DNA of 64,000 nucleotides from NCBI RefSeq assembly GCF_037041345.1, contig NZ_CP146287.1, positions 1,243,501 to 1,307,500 of the forward strand, in the 5' to 3' direction. The notes under the pieces are model-generated. The model saw only the letters and a program-made list of their open reading frames with translations. It ran no database searches and was not told the DNA's origin. Shown here one piece after another: positions 7,828 through 16,629 of the stretch. The DNA comes from Abiotrophia defectiva ATCC 49176 (GTDB lineage Bacteria > Bacillota > Bacilli > Lactobacillales > Aerococcaceae). The position numbers and the translations under genes were made by a program. Each line of letters begins with the position of its first letter. The first letter of the stretch is position 1.

Positions 7828-8637
7828 CTATTCGACTCCGTCTATTTTTTCAATTTCAATTGGTGCCAAGGCTTCGGCCTGGTAGAAAACAATGAACTGC
7901 TTACGGACTAGCTCCAGAAGCGCCATAAAGGTCGTGATAATCTCCGGGCGACTGGCCTTGTCAATCAACTGTTCAAAAGACAAGCGTTCTTGCCGCTCTA
8001 GTCGTCCCAAACGCGCTAAAATATCATCCATCTTCTGCTCAACTGTCAAAGGATCATGATGAATTTGGCGTTCCAAGGGTTGACGAGCTAGTTGGCGGGC
8101 CAAGACATCTTGCATACGTGCCACCAGTTGATCCAGGCTAATTTCCCCTTCTTGTAGCGGTATTTGATCCTGATAGTCCGACAAGTCATCTGCTTGTTTA
8201 GAAAAGAGCGCTGCACGAGCTTCTTGGCGCATTTCTAGTAGTGAGGACACATCTTGGAATTGTTGATACAAGAGCAGTTGTTGCACCAACACTTGACGTG
8301 GGTCGCCAGGCTCATAGTCGCCATCCAATTCAGCATCCGGCTCAATAGGTAGGAGCAGACGACTCTTGATTTCCAAGAGCGTGGCAGCCATCACTAAGTA
8401 ATCGCCGGCTTGATCTAACTCTAACTCTTGCATGGAGTGAAGATAAGCCAAGTACTGACTGGTAATTTCGGCCATAGGGATATCATTAATATCCACTTTC
8501 ATCTGTTTAATTAAGTGCAATAACAAGTCAAAGGGCCCCTGAAAAGAGGCCAATTGGAGCTTGAGTTGCTGCTTGTCCTTGGTCACGGAGCTATCTTGCC
8601 CCTGATGACCTTTAAGATTCTTGGTGTTCTTGGGCAT
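7828..8637 (-). CDS. scpA: Segregation and condensation protein A
   Basis: A 269-residue kleisin subunit of the SMC-ScpAB condensin. The N-terminal SMC-binding domain is recognised by FQGPFDLLLHLIKQMKVDINDIPMAEIT, followed by LVMAATLLEIKSRLLLP. A charged linker leads to the C-terminal winged helix (residues 205-265). I chose the ATG at 8637 because GGAG lies 8 bases upstream. A TTG seven codons earlier keeps the frame open but lacks a site. The gene overlaps the 3' end of ribT by 26 bases, implying one transcript. Confidence 0.95.
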   Translation of the reverse strand: MPKNTKNLKGHQGQDSSVTKDKQQLKLQLASFQGPFDLLLHLIKQMKVDINDIPMAEITSQYLAYLHSMQELELDQAGDYLVMAATLLEIKSRLLLPIEPDAELDGDYEPGDPRQVLVQQLLLYQQFQDVSSLLEMRQEARAALFSKQADDLSDYQDQIPLQEGEISLDQLVARMQDVLARQLARQPLERQIHHDPLTVEQKMDDILARLGRLERQERLSFEQLIDKASRPEIITTFMALLELVRKQFIVFYQAEALAPIEIEKIDGVE

Positions 8638-9022
8638 AACGACTGCTCCATTTGACAAGAAGTTCTGAGGTCAGACGAGACCCTAAGAAGGCGCTATTAG
8701 GATAGCGCTCCTTAAGTTCACTGAAAATCTGATAACCTACAGACTCATTGCGGAATGATGGTAAGAGGGCAATACGGTCAATAACGACTGACTCTGGATG
8801 TTCTGACTCGTTGCCAGGCGATTGAAAGGTTTCAACCCCCACCAAGCCAATGAAATTATCTTGGTCTTGCTCTCGATAGAGATAGATTTCCTTGCTATCA
8901 GATTGCCGGTAGGTTTCCAAAATCGACTGCAAGAGGTCGGTTTGGTGCTGCCCTTCTTCTAAAGTATAGGACAGTAAGCCGAGAATAATCTTTTCATTTT
9001 TATTTTTAGATTGAATGAGCAC
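8612..9022 (-). CDS. ribT: RibT-like GNAT family N-acetyltransferase
   Basis: A 136-residue protein with a GTG start, supported by AAAGGAG 6 bases upstream. The middle (YLYREQDQDNFIGLVGVE, then VVIDRIALLPSFRNESVGYQIF) shows the GNAT beta-strand 4 and acetyl-CoA-binding loop pattern, although the loop is degenerate. RibT is the GNAT protein that ends the Bacillus riboflavin operon and sits just before scpA in many Lactobacillales. The match is mostly by position and fold. No riboflavin biosynthesis genes are present here, and the acceptor is unknown. Confidence 0.72.
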   Translation of the reverse strand: MLIQSKNKNEKIILGLLSYTLEEGQHQTDLLQSILETYRQSDSKEIYLYREQDQDNFIGLVGVETFQSPGNESEHPESVVIDRIALLPSFRNESVGYQIFSELKERYPNSAFLGSRLTSELLVKWSSRYAQEHQES

Positions 9023-9060
9023 GGCGTACTCCTTTCTTCCCTAGCAATCTGGCAAGTCGC

Positions 9061-9861
9061 TTAAAGTAAAGCTAGGGTATTTTTAATTAAGTTCTTAAAG
9101 TGTGGTTTTACCTTAGCAGAGATTTCCATGACTTCCTCATGGTTGAGGCTAGACTGCATGCCACTTGCTAAGTTGGTAATGCATGAAATCCCTAAGACTT
9201 CCATACCACAATGTTTAGCCACAATGGCTTCTGGCACGGTTGACATTCCAACTGCATCACCACCAATGGTCCGCATGTAGCGAATTTCAGCAGGCGTCTC
9301 ATAAGACGGCCCGGTAACCCAAGTGTAGACCCCTTGTTGGAGATGAATTCCTTCTTTGGCAGCGGCTTGACGTAAGATGGCTTGACCTCGCAAGCTATAA
9401 GTCTCTGTTAAGTCAACAAAACGTGGGCCATGAGCATCTAAGTTTGCGCCAATCAGTGGATTGTTGCCTGCCAAGTTAAGGTGATCCGTAATAATCATTA
9501 AGTCGCCTGGTTGGAATGAAGTATTAATCCCACCTGCTGCATTAGTTACAATCACAGTTTCTACCCCAAGTTCCTTGAAGATACGAACTGGATAAGTCAC
9601 AGTGTTCAAATCATAACCTTCATAATAATGGAAACGGCCCTGTAAAATCAAGACTTTTTTACCTGCCAAGTCCCCATAAACTAATTGACCAGCATGGCCA
9701 GCAACTGTAGAGACTGGAAAATTAGGAATATTTTCATATGGAATGCGGATAGCATTTTCCACATCTTCAGCAAGCTCTCCAAGGCCACTACCTAGGATTA
9801 AACCAACTTGTGGATAAGTTAAACCCTGGTCTTTTAAGTATTGAATGGTTTCTGTAAACAT
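9061..9861 (-). CDS. punA: Purine-nucleoside phosphorylase
   Basis: A 266-residue enzyme splitting (deoxy)inosine and guanosine with phosphate into base and (deoxy)ribose-1-phosphate. The trimeric PNP-I type is shown by GLILGSGLGELAE (phosphate site, residues 22-34), GRFHYYEGY near 75, TNAAGGIN near 108 and VGMSTVPEAIVAKHCGMEVLGIS near 203. AAGGAGG lies 7 bases upstream. It follows deoB by 26 bases, making a salvage pair: PunA releases the sugar phosphate and DeoB isomerises it. Confidence 0.95.
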   Translation of the reverse strand: MFTETIQYLKDQGLTYPQVGLILGSGLGELAEDVENAIRIPYENIPNFPVSTVAGHAGQLVYGDLAGKKVLILQGRFHYYEGYDLNTVTYPVRIFKELGVETVIVTNAAGGINTSFQPGDLMIITDHLNLAGNNPLIGANLDAHGPRFVDLTETYSLRGQAILRQAAAKEGIHLQQGVYTWVTGPSYETPAEIRYMRTIGGDAVGMSTVPEAIVAKHCGMEVLGISCITNLASGMQSSLNHEEVMEISAKVKPHFKNLIKNTLALL

Positions 9862-9887
9862 TTATTTTCCTCCTTGCTGACTATGTC

Positions 9888-11057
9888 CTAATTTAATTGA
9901 CTTAAGAATGAAGAACCTTGTTCGGTCTTGGCAACACCGAAGTTATCAGAAATGGTGGCTGCGATATCACTATAGTAACGCGCCTTGAGCTCACCTGCTT
10001 GCGTGAAGGATGGGCTGTAGGCCAGAATTGGCACATATTCACGGGTATGGTCGGTTCCACTATAGGTTGGGTCGTTACCGTGGTCAGCAGTAATCAAAAG
10101 TAAATCATCTTGGCCTAGCTTGCTATAGATTTCTGGCAAGCGGTTGTCGAAATCTTCTAAAGCTTGGGCGTAACCTTCTGTGTTGCGGCGGTGACCATAG
10201 ATGGCATCGAAGTCCACTAAGTTAGTGAAGGACAAACCGGTAAAGTCACGGTCCATAATCTTCAGCAGTTGATCTACCCCGTCCATGTTAGACTTGGTCC
10301 GAACGGCATCCGTAATCCCCTTAGTATTGAAGATGTCGTTGATTTTCCCGATGGAAATCACATCATATCCGCCTGCCTTCAGGAAGTCCAGCGTTGTATC
10401 CGCAAAAGGACTTAAGGCATAGTCATGACGATTGGCAGTACGAGTCCAGTTGCCAGGAGTCCCAATGTATGGGCGAGCAATAATACGTCCCAACATGTAA
10501 GGATCTTCTAAGGTAATCTCACGAGCATACTCACAAATGCGATAAAGTTCTTCTAATGGAATAATGTCTTCATGGGCGGCAATTTGCAAGACAGAGTCTG
10601 CAGAGGTATAAACAATTAGGTCCCCTGTCTTCATTTGATGTTCCCCATATTGTTCAAGCACTTCAGTACCAGAAGCCGGGGCATTGCAGACCACCTTACG
10701 ACCAGAAAAGGCTTCAATACGCTCGATTAGTTCATCAGGAAAACCATCAGGGAAGACGCGGAATGGTGTTTCAATTTTAAGCCCCATGATTTCCCAGTGA
10801 CCGGTCATAGTGTCCTTACCAGCTGAAACTTCTTCTAACTTAGTCCAGTAACCCTTGGAGGATGCCACAGGTGTCAAGCCAGCTAAAGGTTCAATATTAG
10901 CCAAACCTAATTCAACCATGTGAGGGACTTTGAGGCCCGCAACTTCTGCGATATGGCCTAGGGTATGGCTCCCTAAATCGTTAAAGTCTGCAGCATCTGG
11001 AGCTTCACCAATCCCAACAGAATCTAAGACGATTAAATGAATACGTTTGAATTTCAT
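9888..11057 (-). CDS. deoB: Phosphopentomutase
   Basis: A 389-residue metalloenzyme of the alkaline phosphatase superfamily that interconverts (deoxy)ribose-1-phosphate and -5-phosphate. Visible features are the N-terminal metal motif [12 protein letters not shown] (residues 11-22), the phosphorylated Thr in [10 protein letters not shown] near 85-94, and the C-terminal metal motif [24 protein letters not shown] near 323-346. The length is typical. AGAGG lies upstream of the ATG. It forms a nucleoside catabolism unit with punA. Confidence 0.96.
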   Translation of the reverse strand: MKFKRIHLIVLDSVGIGEAPDAADFNDLGSHTLGHIAEVAGLKVPHMVELGLANIEPLAGLTPVASSKGYWTKLEEVSAGKDTMTGHWEIMGLKIETPFRVFPDGFPDELIERIEAFSGRKVVCNAPASGTEVLEQYGEHQMKTGDLIVYTSADSVLQIAAHEDIIPLEELYRICEYAREITLEDPYMLGRIIARPYIGTPGNWTRTANRHDYALSPFADTTLDFLKAGGYDVISIGKINDIFNTKGITDAVRTKSNMDGVDQLLKIMDRDFTGLSFTNLVDFDAIYGHRRNTEGYAQALEDFDNRLPEIYSKLGQDDLLLITADHGNDPTYSGTDHTREYVPILAYSPSFTQAGELKARYYSDIAATISDNFGVAKTEQGSSFLSQLN

Positions 11058-11076
11058 ATTTTTTCCTCTTTCCCTA

Positions 11077-11097
11077 GACGGTCAGTGAATGACCGTC
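11077..11097. repeat. Inverted repeat between xerD and deoB
   Basis: Perfect 8-bp arms GACGGTCA / TGACCGTC with a 5-base loop. There is no T-run on the minus strand. It may be a weak pause, an RNA processing site or an operator before deoB. Confidence 0.5.
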
Positions 11098-11136
11098 TTG
11101 ATTATTAGGCCACCTCTCCAGTCGGAAGATGACAAG

Positions 11137-12039
11137 TTACGCGCGCGGGAAGTACTTACGATAGACTTCCTGCAAACGTTGGGTACTGATATGGGTATAA
11201 ATCTGTGTCGTTGAAATATCCGCATGGCCCAGTAGTTCCTGAACCATACGCAAATCAGCACCATTTTCCAGCAGATGAGTTGCGAAAGAATGACGCAACA
11301 TATGAGGTGAGACGGTTTGTTTAATACCAGCTAAGGCCACATACTTATTGAGATTTTTCCAGATTCCTTGACGGGTGAAGGCCTTGCCCCGTTCTGTCAA
11401 AAAGACTTCTCGCGGACTGGCAGAGCCAGCTAATCTTAGGAAACTAGGACGGACCTGCTCCAGATAGGCCTCTAGCCATTCAATGGCTTCATCAATTAGG
11501 GGGACCAGTCGCTCCTTGTCCCCTTTCCCTAGAGTCTGAATAAAACCTAATTCTAAGTGCAAATCTTCTAATTTAAGTTGCACCAACTCTGTTACCCGCA
11601 AACCAGTGGCATACATGAGTTCAAAGATAGCCCGATCACGCAAACCATGCGGGCTACTAGTGTCGGGCGCTTGAAGCAAGGCTTCAATCTCCTTAGCAGT
11701 TAGGACTTTAGGTAGATGTCTACCTTGTTTAGGCCGATGGACCAAGGACATAGGATTTATCTCTAGAATGCCCTCTTTGCGTAAAAAGAGGAAAAACTGC
11801 TTCAAACTAGATAGCATACGACTGGTCGAGGAAGCTGCATAGGAGGCTTGGCTGAGTTTTGCTAGAAAGGCTCGCACCGTTACCTCATCAATCGCCTCTA
11901 CCTTGTCAATCTCCTGCTCCGTCAGATAAGCCTGAAACTTAGCCAAATCGCGCCGATAACTCTGAATGGTATTAGCAGACCGGTTCATATCTAAGAGAAG
12001 ATAACGTTCAAAATCCTGGACAGCCTGGCTAAACTTCAT
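11137..12039 (-). CDS. xerD: Site-specific tyrosine recombinase XerD
   Basis: A 300-residue recombinase that, with a partner, resolves chromosome dimers at dif during division. The core-binding domain is residues 1-90. The catalytic set is visible: R in ATGLRVTEL (near 148), K in LGKGDKERLVPL (near 172), HxLR in SPHMLRHSFATHLLENGADLRMVQELLGHADISTTQIYTH and the nucleophile Tyr near 279. The start overlaps the end of cvfB by 11 bases with only a weak ribosome binding site, so translation is probably coupled. XerD rather than another integrase is supported by its core location. Confidence 0.93.
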   Translation of the reverse strand: MKFSQAVQDFERYLLLDMNRSANTIQSYRRDLAKFQAYLTEQEIDKVEAIDEVTVRAFLAKLSQASYAASSTSRMLSSLKQFFLFLRKEGILEINPMSLVHRPKQGRHLPKVLTAKEIEALLQAPDTSSPHGLRDRAIFELMYATGLRVTELVQLKLEDLHLELGFIQTLGKGDKERLVPLIDEAIEWLEAYLEQVRPSFLRLAGSASPREVFLTERGKAFTRQGIWKNLNKYVALAGIKQTVSPHMLRHSFATHLLENGADLRMVQELLGHADISTTQIYTHISTQRLQEVYRKYFPRA

Positions 12040-12943
12040 AGTTATTGCCTAATGGATCAATCTCTGCACTTGAGTCTTGGACTTGAGTCAGATAGAGTCC
12101 ATCTCCTTTGACCTGACGAATGAGGCCTTGTTTCATTAAGTTACCGGCGGCACGTTTAAATTGGGCCTTAGAAATGCCAAGCTGAGTCTGGATACTTGCT
12201 GGATCTGACTTATCATGCAGTGGCAAATAATGTCCGGGCGCTTTTCTTAAGATGGCTTGAATCATACCGGCATCATCATCCAAAGCTTCATAAGCTCGTG
12301 GCTTGACCGACAAATTAAGGCCGCCGTCTTCACGCACGCCGATAATACGAGCTTGCAAGACTTGACCAAGACGTGGAGTATCAAGAGTCTCACTTTCATG
12401 TAAGAAAGCCGAGTGTCCACCGTCTGTAATACAGAGAGAACCCGCTAACTTAACCTTATAAACGGTAGCTGTGACATTGAGATTCTTCATAGCACGAGCT
12501 GCGCGCTTAAAATAGGCTTGCATAGCTTCAGGTTCAATCAACTTGCCCCAGAAACGATTCTTAGCATCCACTTGATAAGTTAGGAAAAGCCGGTCGCCCT
12601 TCTTAGGCCAGAGAGCTGTATTAAGGGGTAGGTCATCCAAGGATACGACCACTTCCTTATCCTGCAAGCCAATATCAACAAAGACGCCTAAATCCTTACG
12701 GCTGCTAACCACACTACCCCAACCATAGATTTCAGGTCGGATAGCCGGCAAGTCAACTTGAATTACTTTCTTGCGGGCCTTGGTTTCATAGATAAGGCCT
12801 TCAATCTGGTCACCAACTTGGTACTTTTGTATATCTATCTGCCCCGGTAGAACGGTGAAGGTCTCACCTTCATATTGTGCGAAAAAGTGACGCTCATTTT
12901 TGTCACTGATGCGGGCCTTGACTATTTGTCCGTAACGAACCAC
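12029..12943 (-). CDS. cvfB: CvfB family S1/winged-helix RNA-binding protein
   Basis: A 304-residue protein with a GTG start at 12943, chosen because AGGAGG lies 7 bases upstream; the open frame extends 12 codons more. It has two to three S1-like beta-barrels (for example GSVVSSRKDLGVFVDIGLQDKEVVVSLDDLP) and a C-terminal winged helix (residues 215-290). This matches CvfB of staphylococci and YitL of Bacillus. CvfB binds RNA and affects virulence gene expression in Staphylococcus aureus; here only RNA binding can be inferred. It is co-transcribed with xerD. Confidence 0.9.
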   Translation of the reverse strand: MVRYGQIVKARISDKNERHFFAQYEGETFTVLPGQIDIQKYQVGDQIEGLIYETKARKKVIQVDLPAIRPEIYGWGSVVSSRKDLGVFVDIGLQDKEVVVSLDDLPLNTALWPKKGDRLFLTYQVDAKNRFWGKLIEPEAMQAYFKRAARAMKNLNVTATVYKVKLAGSLCITDGGHSAFLHESETLDTPRLGQVLQARIIGVREDGGLNLSVKPRAYEALDDDAGMIQAILRKAPGHYLPLHDKSDPASIQTQLGISKAQFKRAAGNLMKQGLIRQVKGDGLYLTQVQDSSAEIDPLGNNYEV

Positions 12944-13113
12944 CTCATCGCCTCCTTTTTTTCTTCTACATTTTAACACAAAAAGGTCAAAATATAAAGG
13001 AAAGTCCGACTTGTTTGACCTAAGAGTAACCCGAGGGTCTTAAATGAAATTTAGAAATCCTGCATCAGAGTAAGCGCCATCAAACTCAGCTCGCAACCTC
13101 CCCAAAAAATACA

Positions 13114-13147
13114 CAAAAAGAGAGATTGGAACAAGTTCCAACCTCTC
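13114..13147 (-). terminator. Terminator of rny
   Basis: Minus-strand stem AGAGGTTGGAAC / GTTCCAATCTCT with a 2-4 base loop then CTTTTTG, directly after the rny stop. Confidence 0.88.
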
Positions 13148-13153
13148 CATCAA

Positions 13154-14716
13154 TTATTTGGCGTATTCAACCGCGCGCGTTTCGCGAATAACGGTTACTT
13201 TAATATTGCCTGGGTAGTTCATTTCTGCTTCAATCCGGTTGCGGATATCACGAGCGATTCGTGAGGCGCCAGCGTCATTGACTTCATTTGGACGAACCAT
13301 GACACGGACTTCGCGCCCAGCTTGAATAGCAAAACTATTAGCCACGCCTGGGAAACTATTAGAGATTTCTTCTAATTTTTCCAGACGGCGGATGTAGCTT
13401 TCCAAGGATTCACTGCGGGCACCTGGACGTGCTGCAGATAAGGCATCAGCGGCAGCTACCAAGATAGCAATGGTCGAAGTTGGGTCAGTGTCACCATGGT
13501 GGGAAGCAATAGCATTCACTACTACTTCTGGCTCGTTGTATTTCTTGGCAATCTCTGCCCCGATTTCAACGTGTGAGCCTTCAATCTCATGGTCAAGTGC
13601 CTTACCAATATCATGCAGAAGACCTGCACGTTTGGCTAGAGCCACATCTTCACCTAACTCGCCAGCCATAACGCCAGCAAGTTTGGCAACTTCAATACTG
13701 TGGTTCAAGACGTTCTGCCCATAACTGGTTCTAAAGGATAGACGACCAATAATCTTGATTAAATCAGGATGGAGAGAATGAATTCCCACATCAAAGGTCG
13801 CTTGTTCCCCGATTTCTCGGATTTTCTCGTCAATCTCGCGACGCGCCCGATCCACCATTTCTTCAATACGCGCTGGATGAATCCGGCCGTCTTGAATCAG
13901 TTTCTCCAAAGCCAACTTAGCAATTTGACGTCGAATTGGGTCAAAACCACTTAATACGACTGCTTCTGGCGTGTCATCGATAATTAAATCAATCCCGGTT
14001 AAGCTTTCCAAAGTACGGATGTTGCGGCCTTCTCGCCCGATAATCCGACCTTTCATGTCATCACTTGGTAAGTGTACTACGGTCACTGTATTCTCAGACA
14101 CAATGTCCGGAGCACTCCGTTGAATGGCTTGTAAGATAATGTTTTTGGCATTGCGATCAGCTTCATCTTTGGCTTTTTGCTCTGCATTCCGAATCATGAC
14201 TGCAATTTCTTGGGACAAAGCTTGCTCTGTCTCAGTCATAATGATGTTTTGCGCCTCTTGACGCGATAGGGTTGCCACCCGTTCTAATTCACTTTGTTGG
14301 GCAACGACCAATTCTTGAACCTTCTCTTCCTGTTGGGTCAAGGTCTTTTGACGTTTTTGATAGTCTTGTTCCTTGCTCTCAAGATTGAGTTCGCGTTTGT
14401 CTAAGATCAGACTCTTTTGGTCCAAGGTCTCTTCCCGTTGAAGGAGACGTTTTTCCATTCCAGTTACTTCGGTCCGGCGTTCCTTCAGTTCTTGTTCTAA
14501 TTCATTACGGTACTTGAGATTTTCTTCTTTGGCTTCGAACAAGGCTTCCCGCTTGAGGGTCTTAGCCTGTGCAATAGCCGCATCAACAATGGATTCTGCA
14601 TTTGCCTTAGCATTTCCGATGTGCTTTTCATCGCTTTTCTTCTTGAAAATATAGCCGATCACTACCCCGATAATTAAAGCAACGATTACTGCGAAGGTGA
14701 GCTGCAATAGGTCCAT
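13154..14716 (-). CDS. rny: Ribonuclease Y
   Basis: A 520-residue membrane-anchored endoribonuclease that starts mRNA decay in Firmicutes. I start at MDLLQLTF because AGGAGGTGATAC ends just before that ATG; the open frame adds nine codons. Order of domains: membrane helix (4-24), long coiled coil (30-200), KH domain with [16 protein letters not shown] (near 220), and HD domain with [21 protein letters not shown] (near 365). The length is exactly that of the family. A consensus promoter lies at 14811-14839. With the RNase J and PNPase encoded further on, it forms the RNA decay machinery. Confidence 0.97.
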   Translation of the reverse strand: MDLLQLTFAVIVALIIGVVIGYIFKKKSDEKHIGNAKANAESIVDAAIAQAKTLKREALFEAKEENLKYRNELEQELKERRTEVTGMEKRLLQREETLDQKSLILDKRELNLESKEQDYQKRQKTLTQQEEKVQELVVAQQSELERVATLSRQEAQNIIMTETEQALSQEIAVMIRNAEQKAKDEADRNAKNIILQAIQRSAPDIVSENTVTVVHLPSDDMKGRIIGREGRNIRTLESLTGIDLIIDDTPEAVVLSGFDPIRRQIAKLALEKLIQDGRIHPARIEEMVDRARREIDEKIREIGEQATFDVGIHSLHPDLIKIIGRLSFRTSYGQNVLNHSIEVAKLAGVMAGELGEDVALAKRAGLLHDIGKALDHEIEGSHVEIGAEIAKKYNEPEVVVNAIASHHGDTDPTSTIAILVAAADALSAARPGARSESLESYIRRLEKLEEISNSFPGVANSFAIQAGREVRVMVRPNEVNDAGASRIARDIRNRIEAEMNYPGNIKVTVIRETRAVEYAK

Positions 14717-14810
14717 CGTATCACCTCCTATTAATCTATTCATTATTATCGTTATTCATTTCAAATTTTTGGATGATTTCAAAATAAATAATGTGTCAAC
14801 CACACCCTCT

Positions 14811-14839
14811 ATCATAAGGTTTTATGGGCCGTCTGTCAA
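14811..14839 (-). promoter_or_regulatory. rny promoter
   Basis: Minus-strand consensus TTGACA (14834-14839), a 17-base spacer and TATGAT (14811-14816). It predicts a leader of roughly 85 bases before rny. Confidence 0.82.
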
Positions 14840-14962
14840 TCCCTAGGCATGGCCAGATAGACCTAACAAATCGTCCACAATCCCTATTATGAAAGCCTTT
14901 AGACATTCTTAATCAATTTATAGTGAAAACAATTCATTAAAAAGAACACACCAGAAACACGC

Positions 14963-15028
14963 TTGTCTTAATTAGTTAACTACACTAATTAAGACAATAG
15001 ACTTATTCGATACACTTATCTTAATTAG
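14963..15028. repeat. Inverted repeat plus third copy of an AT-rich motif between rny and asd
   Basis: 13-bp perfect arms TTGTCTTAATTAG (14963-14975) and CTAATTAAGACAA (14985-14997), loop 9 bases. A third, direct copy TTATCTTAATTAG lies at 15016-15028. This occupies part of the 376-base gene-free stretch 14717-15092, which otherwise holds the rny promoter and the asd terminator. I see no open frame here. A regulator site is possible. Confidence 0.6.
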
Positions 15029-15059
15029 CGCCAACGCCTACCTTCTCTACCAATAATAT

Positions 15060-15086
15060 AAAAAGGCGCCTCACAGGGCGCCTTTT
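15060..15086 (-). terminator. Terminator of asd
   Basis: Minus-strand stem AAAAGGCGCC / GGCGCCTTTTT with a 6-base loop, a few bases after the asd stop. Confidence 0.88.
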
Positions 15087-15092
15087 GTCTCC

Positions 15093-16079
15093 TTAGAGAA
15101 TACCGTCTTTAATAAGTTGTTCTGCGATTTGAATGGTGTTAGTGGCCGCCCCTTTACGGATGTTGTCGGCTACCACCCAAATGTTGAGACCGTAAGGAAC
15201 TGACTCATCACGACGAATTCGTCCAACATAAACCTCATCATGATCTTCCACCTCTGACTGAAGTGGATACTTAAGGTTAGCAGGATCATCCAAGAGAATG
15301 ATTCCCTCCGCTTCTTGGAAGGCTTGACGAATTTCTGCTAAATCAAAGTCTCGTTCCAATTCAACGTTAATAGAGACCGCATGAGAGTGTTTGATTGGAA
15401 CTCGAACTGTAGTAGCTGTTACACGTAAGTCTGGCATACGTAGAATTTTCCGAGTTTCTTCAATCATCTTGATTTCTTCCTTGGTATAGCCAGACTCAGT
15501 GAAGACATCAATATGCGGCAAGACATTATTATTGATTGAATAAGGGAATTTTTCAGTCGTATGATTTTCTAAGTCATTAATACCAGCTTGGCCTGCTCCT
15601 GATACTGCTTGATAGGTATTGTAGATGACGCGCTTCAAGCCGTATGGTTGTAGAACAGCTAATGGCACGACTGACTGAATGGTCGAGCAGTTAGGGTTGG
15701 CAATCAGATGGTCTTCAGCCTTCAAGACATCACCATTGACTTCAGGCACTACCAAAGGAATCTTAGGATCCATACGCCAAGCACTGGAGTTGTCAATCAC
15801 ATAGATACCACGACTAGCGGCGATTGGCCCAAAATGCTTAGAGGTCTCGCCCCCTGCTGAGAACAGGGCAATCTCAATCGGCGCTTGAAGAGCCTCTTCC
15901 GTTAATTCTTGAATGACATAATCCTTGCCAGCGTAGCTAATAGTTTTGCCAGCTGAACGCTTGGAAGCGAACAAGGTTAAAGTCTCAAATGGAAAGTTTC
16001 GTTCGTGTAATACTTGCAGCATTTTACGCCCTACAACACCAGACGCACCGCAGATGGCCACATGATATTTCTTAGTCAT
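15093..16079 (-). CDS. asd: Aspartate-semialdehyde dehydrogenase
   Basis: A 328-residue NADPH enzyme reducing aspartyl phosphate to aspartate semialdehyde, the branch point to lysine/diaminopimelate, threonine and methionine. The Rossmann motif CGASGVVGRKMLQVL lies at residues 10-24. The catalytic Cys is in ANPNCSTIQ near 128, the substrate-binding QAVSGAG near 157, and the catalytic His in VPIKHSHAV near 236. AGGAGG lies 7 bases before the ATG. It is monocistronic, flanked by a terminator and the divergent ssrA promoter. Diaminopimelate or lysine for peptidoglycan is its likely main product use. Confidence 0.96.
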   Translation of the reverse strand: MTKKYHVAICGASGVVGRKMLQVLHERNFPFETLTLFASKRSAGKTISYAGKDYVIQELTEEALQAPIEIALFSAGGETSKHFGPIAASRGIYVIDNSSAWRMDPKIPLVVPEVNGDVLKAEDHLIANPNCSTIQSVVPLAVLQPYGLKRVIYNTYQAVSGAGQAGINDLENHTTEKFPYSINNNVLPHIDVFTESGYTKEEIKMIEETRKILRMPDLRVTATTVRVPIKHSHAVSINVELERDFDLAEIRQAFQEAEGIILLDDPANLKYPLQSEVEDHDEVYVGRIRRDESVPYGLNIWVVADNIRKGAATNTIQIAEQLIKDGIL

Positions 16080-16171
16080 GGGGTGACCTCCTAAAAAATT
16101 ATTTACCCTATTAGCTTAAAGATTATAGGGGCAAAAGTCAATCCCTTAAGCCTGTCTCCCAGGCTGATTAA

Positions 16172-16200
16172 TTGACAATTTAACCCTTTATTGATAGAAT
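16172..16200 (+). promoter_or_regulatory. ssrA promoter
   Basis: Consensus TTGACA (16172-16177), a 17-base spacer and TAGAAT (16195-16200). The predicted start is only a few bases before the mature tmRNA 5' end. Confidence 0.88.
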
Positions 16201-16214
16201 CTAGCTATCCTTTA

Positions 16215-16575
16215 GGGGATGTCACGGTTTCGACAGGTATTGTTCGAGCTTTTGACGCGTCAGGAGGGTTGCGTCCGCCTTAAAACGCTACAGTTAAATA
16301 TAACTGCAAACAACCAAAACAACTCTTTCGCTTTAGCAGCTTAATAACCTGCAGCGGAAAATCAGCCTAACATCGCCCATGTGCTAGTAGCTGGTTTTAT
16401 TTAAGTGGGATACGCGTGATTTATCCGTCTGTTAAATCACGAAGAGATGATCAGACTCGCAAGGATGACAGCCTGTCTAGTGGCGGTCTCTGCGCTAAAC
16501 CAAATAGCTAGACTATTGGCGTAGACTTGATTGTGGCGAGATATTTGGACAGGGGTTCGATTCCCCTCATCTCCA
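16215..16575 (+). ncRNA. ssrA: Transfer-messenger RNA (tmRNA)
   Basis: The 5' end GGGGATG pairs with the 3' CATCTCC to give the tRNA-like acceptor stem. The T-arm GGGGTTCGATTCCCC is intact and the discriminator A is at 16575; CCA is not encoded. The tag frame runs from GCA at 16306 to TAA at 16342-16344 and encodes ANNQNNSFALAA, ending in the usual ALAA degradation signal. tmRNA frees stalled ribosomes and tags the peptide for proteolysis. The partner smpB is not in this window. Confidence 0.97.
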
Positions 16576-16585
16576 TAACAGACTA

Positions 16586-16618
16586 AATCCCTCAGCAGAA
16601 TCTGCTGAGGGATTTTTT
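16586..16618 (+). terminator. Terminator of ssrA
   Basis: Stem AATCCCTCAGCAG / CTGCTGAGGGATT with a 3-base loop followed by TTTTT, 10 bases after the tmRNA 3' end. The hairpin may also serve the converging methyltransferase gene poorly. Confidence 0.9.
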
Positions 16619-16629
16619 GCTATGAATAT

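Noticed and set aside
11077-11097. Terminator between xerD and deoB
   Set aside because: The inverted repeat is good, but no T-run follows on the transcribed strand, so it is listed only as a repeat.
11137-12039. Phage integrase
   Set aside because: The tyrosine recombinase sits in a core gene cluster, is translationally coupled to cvfB, has XerD length and motifs, and has no phage genes nearby.
16215-16575. Separate tRNA gene at the end of ssrA
   Set aside because: The tRNA-like T-arm and acceptor belong to the tmRNA; the 5' partner strand is at 16215.
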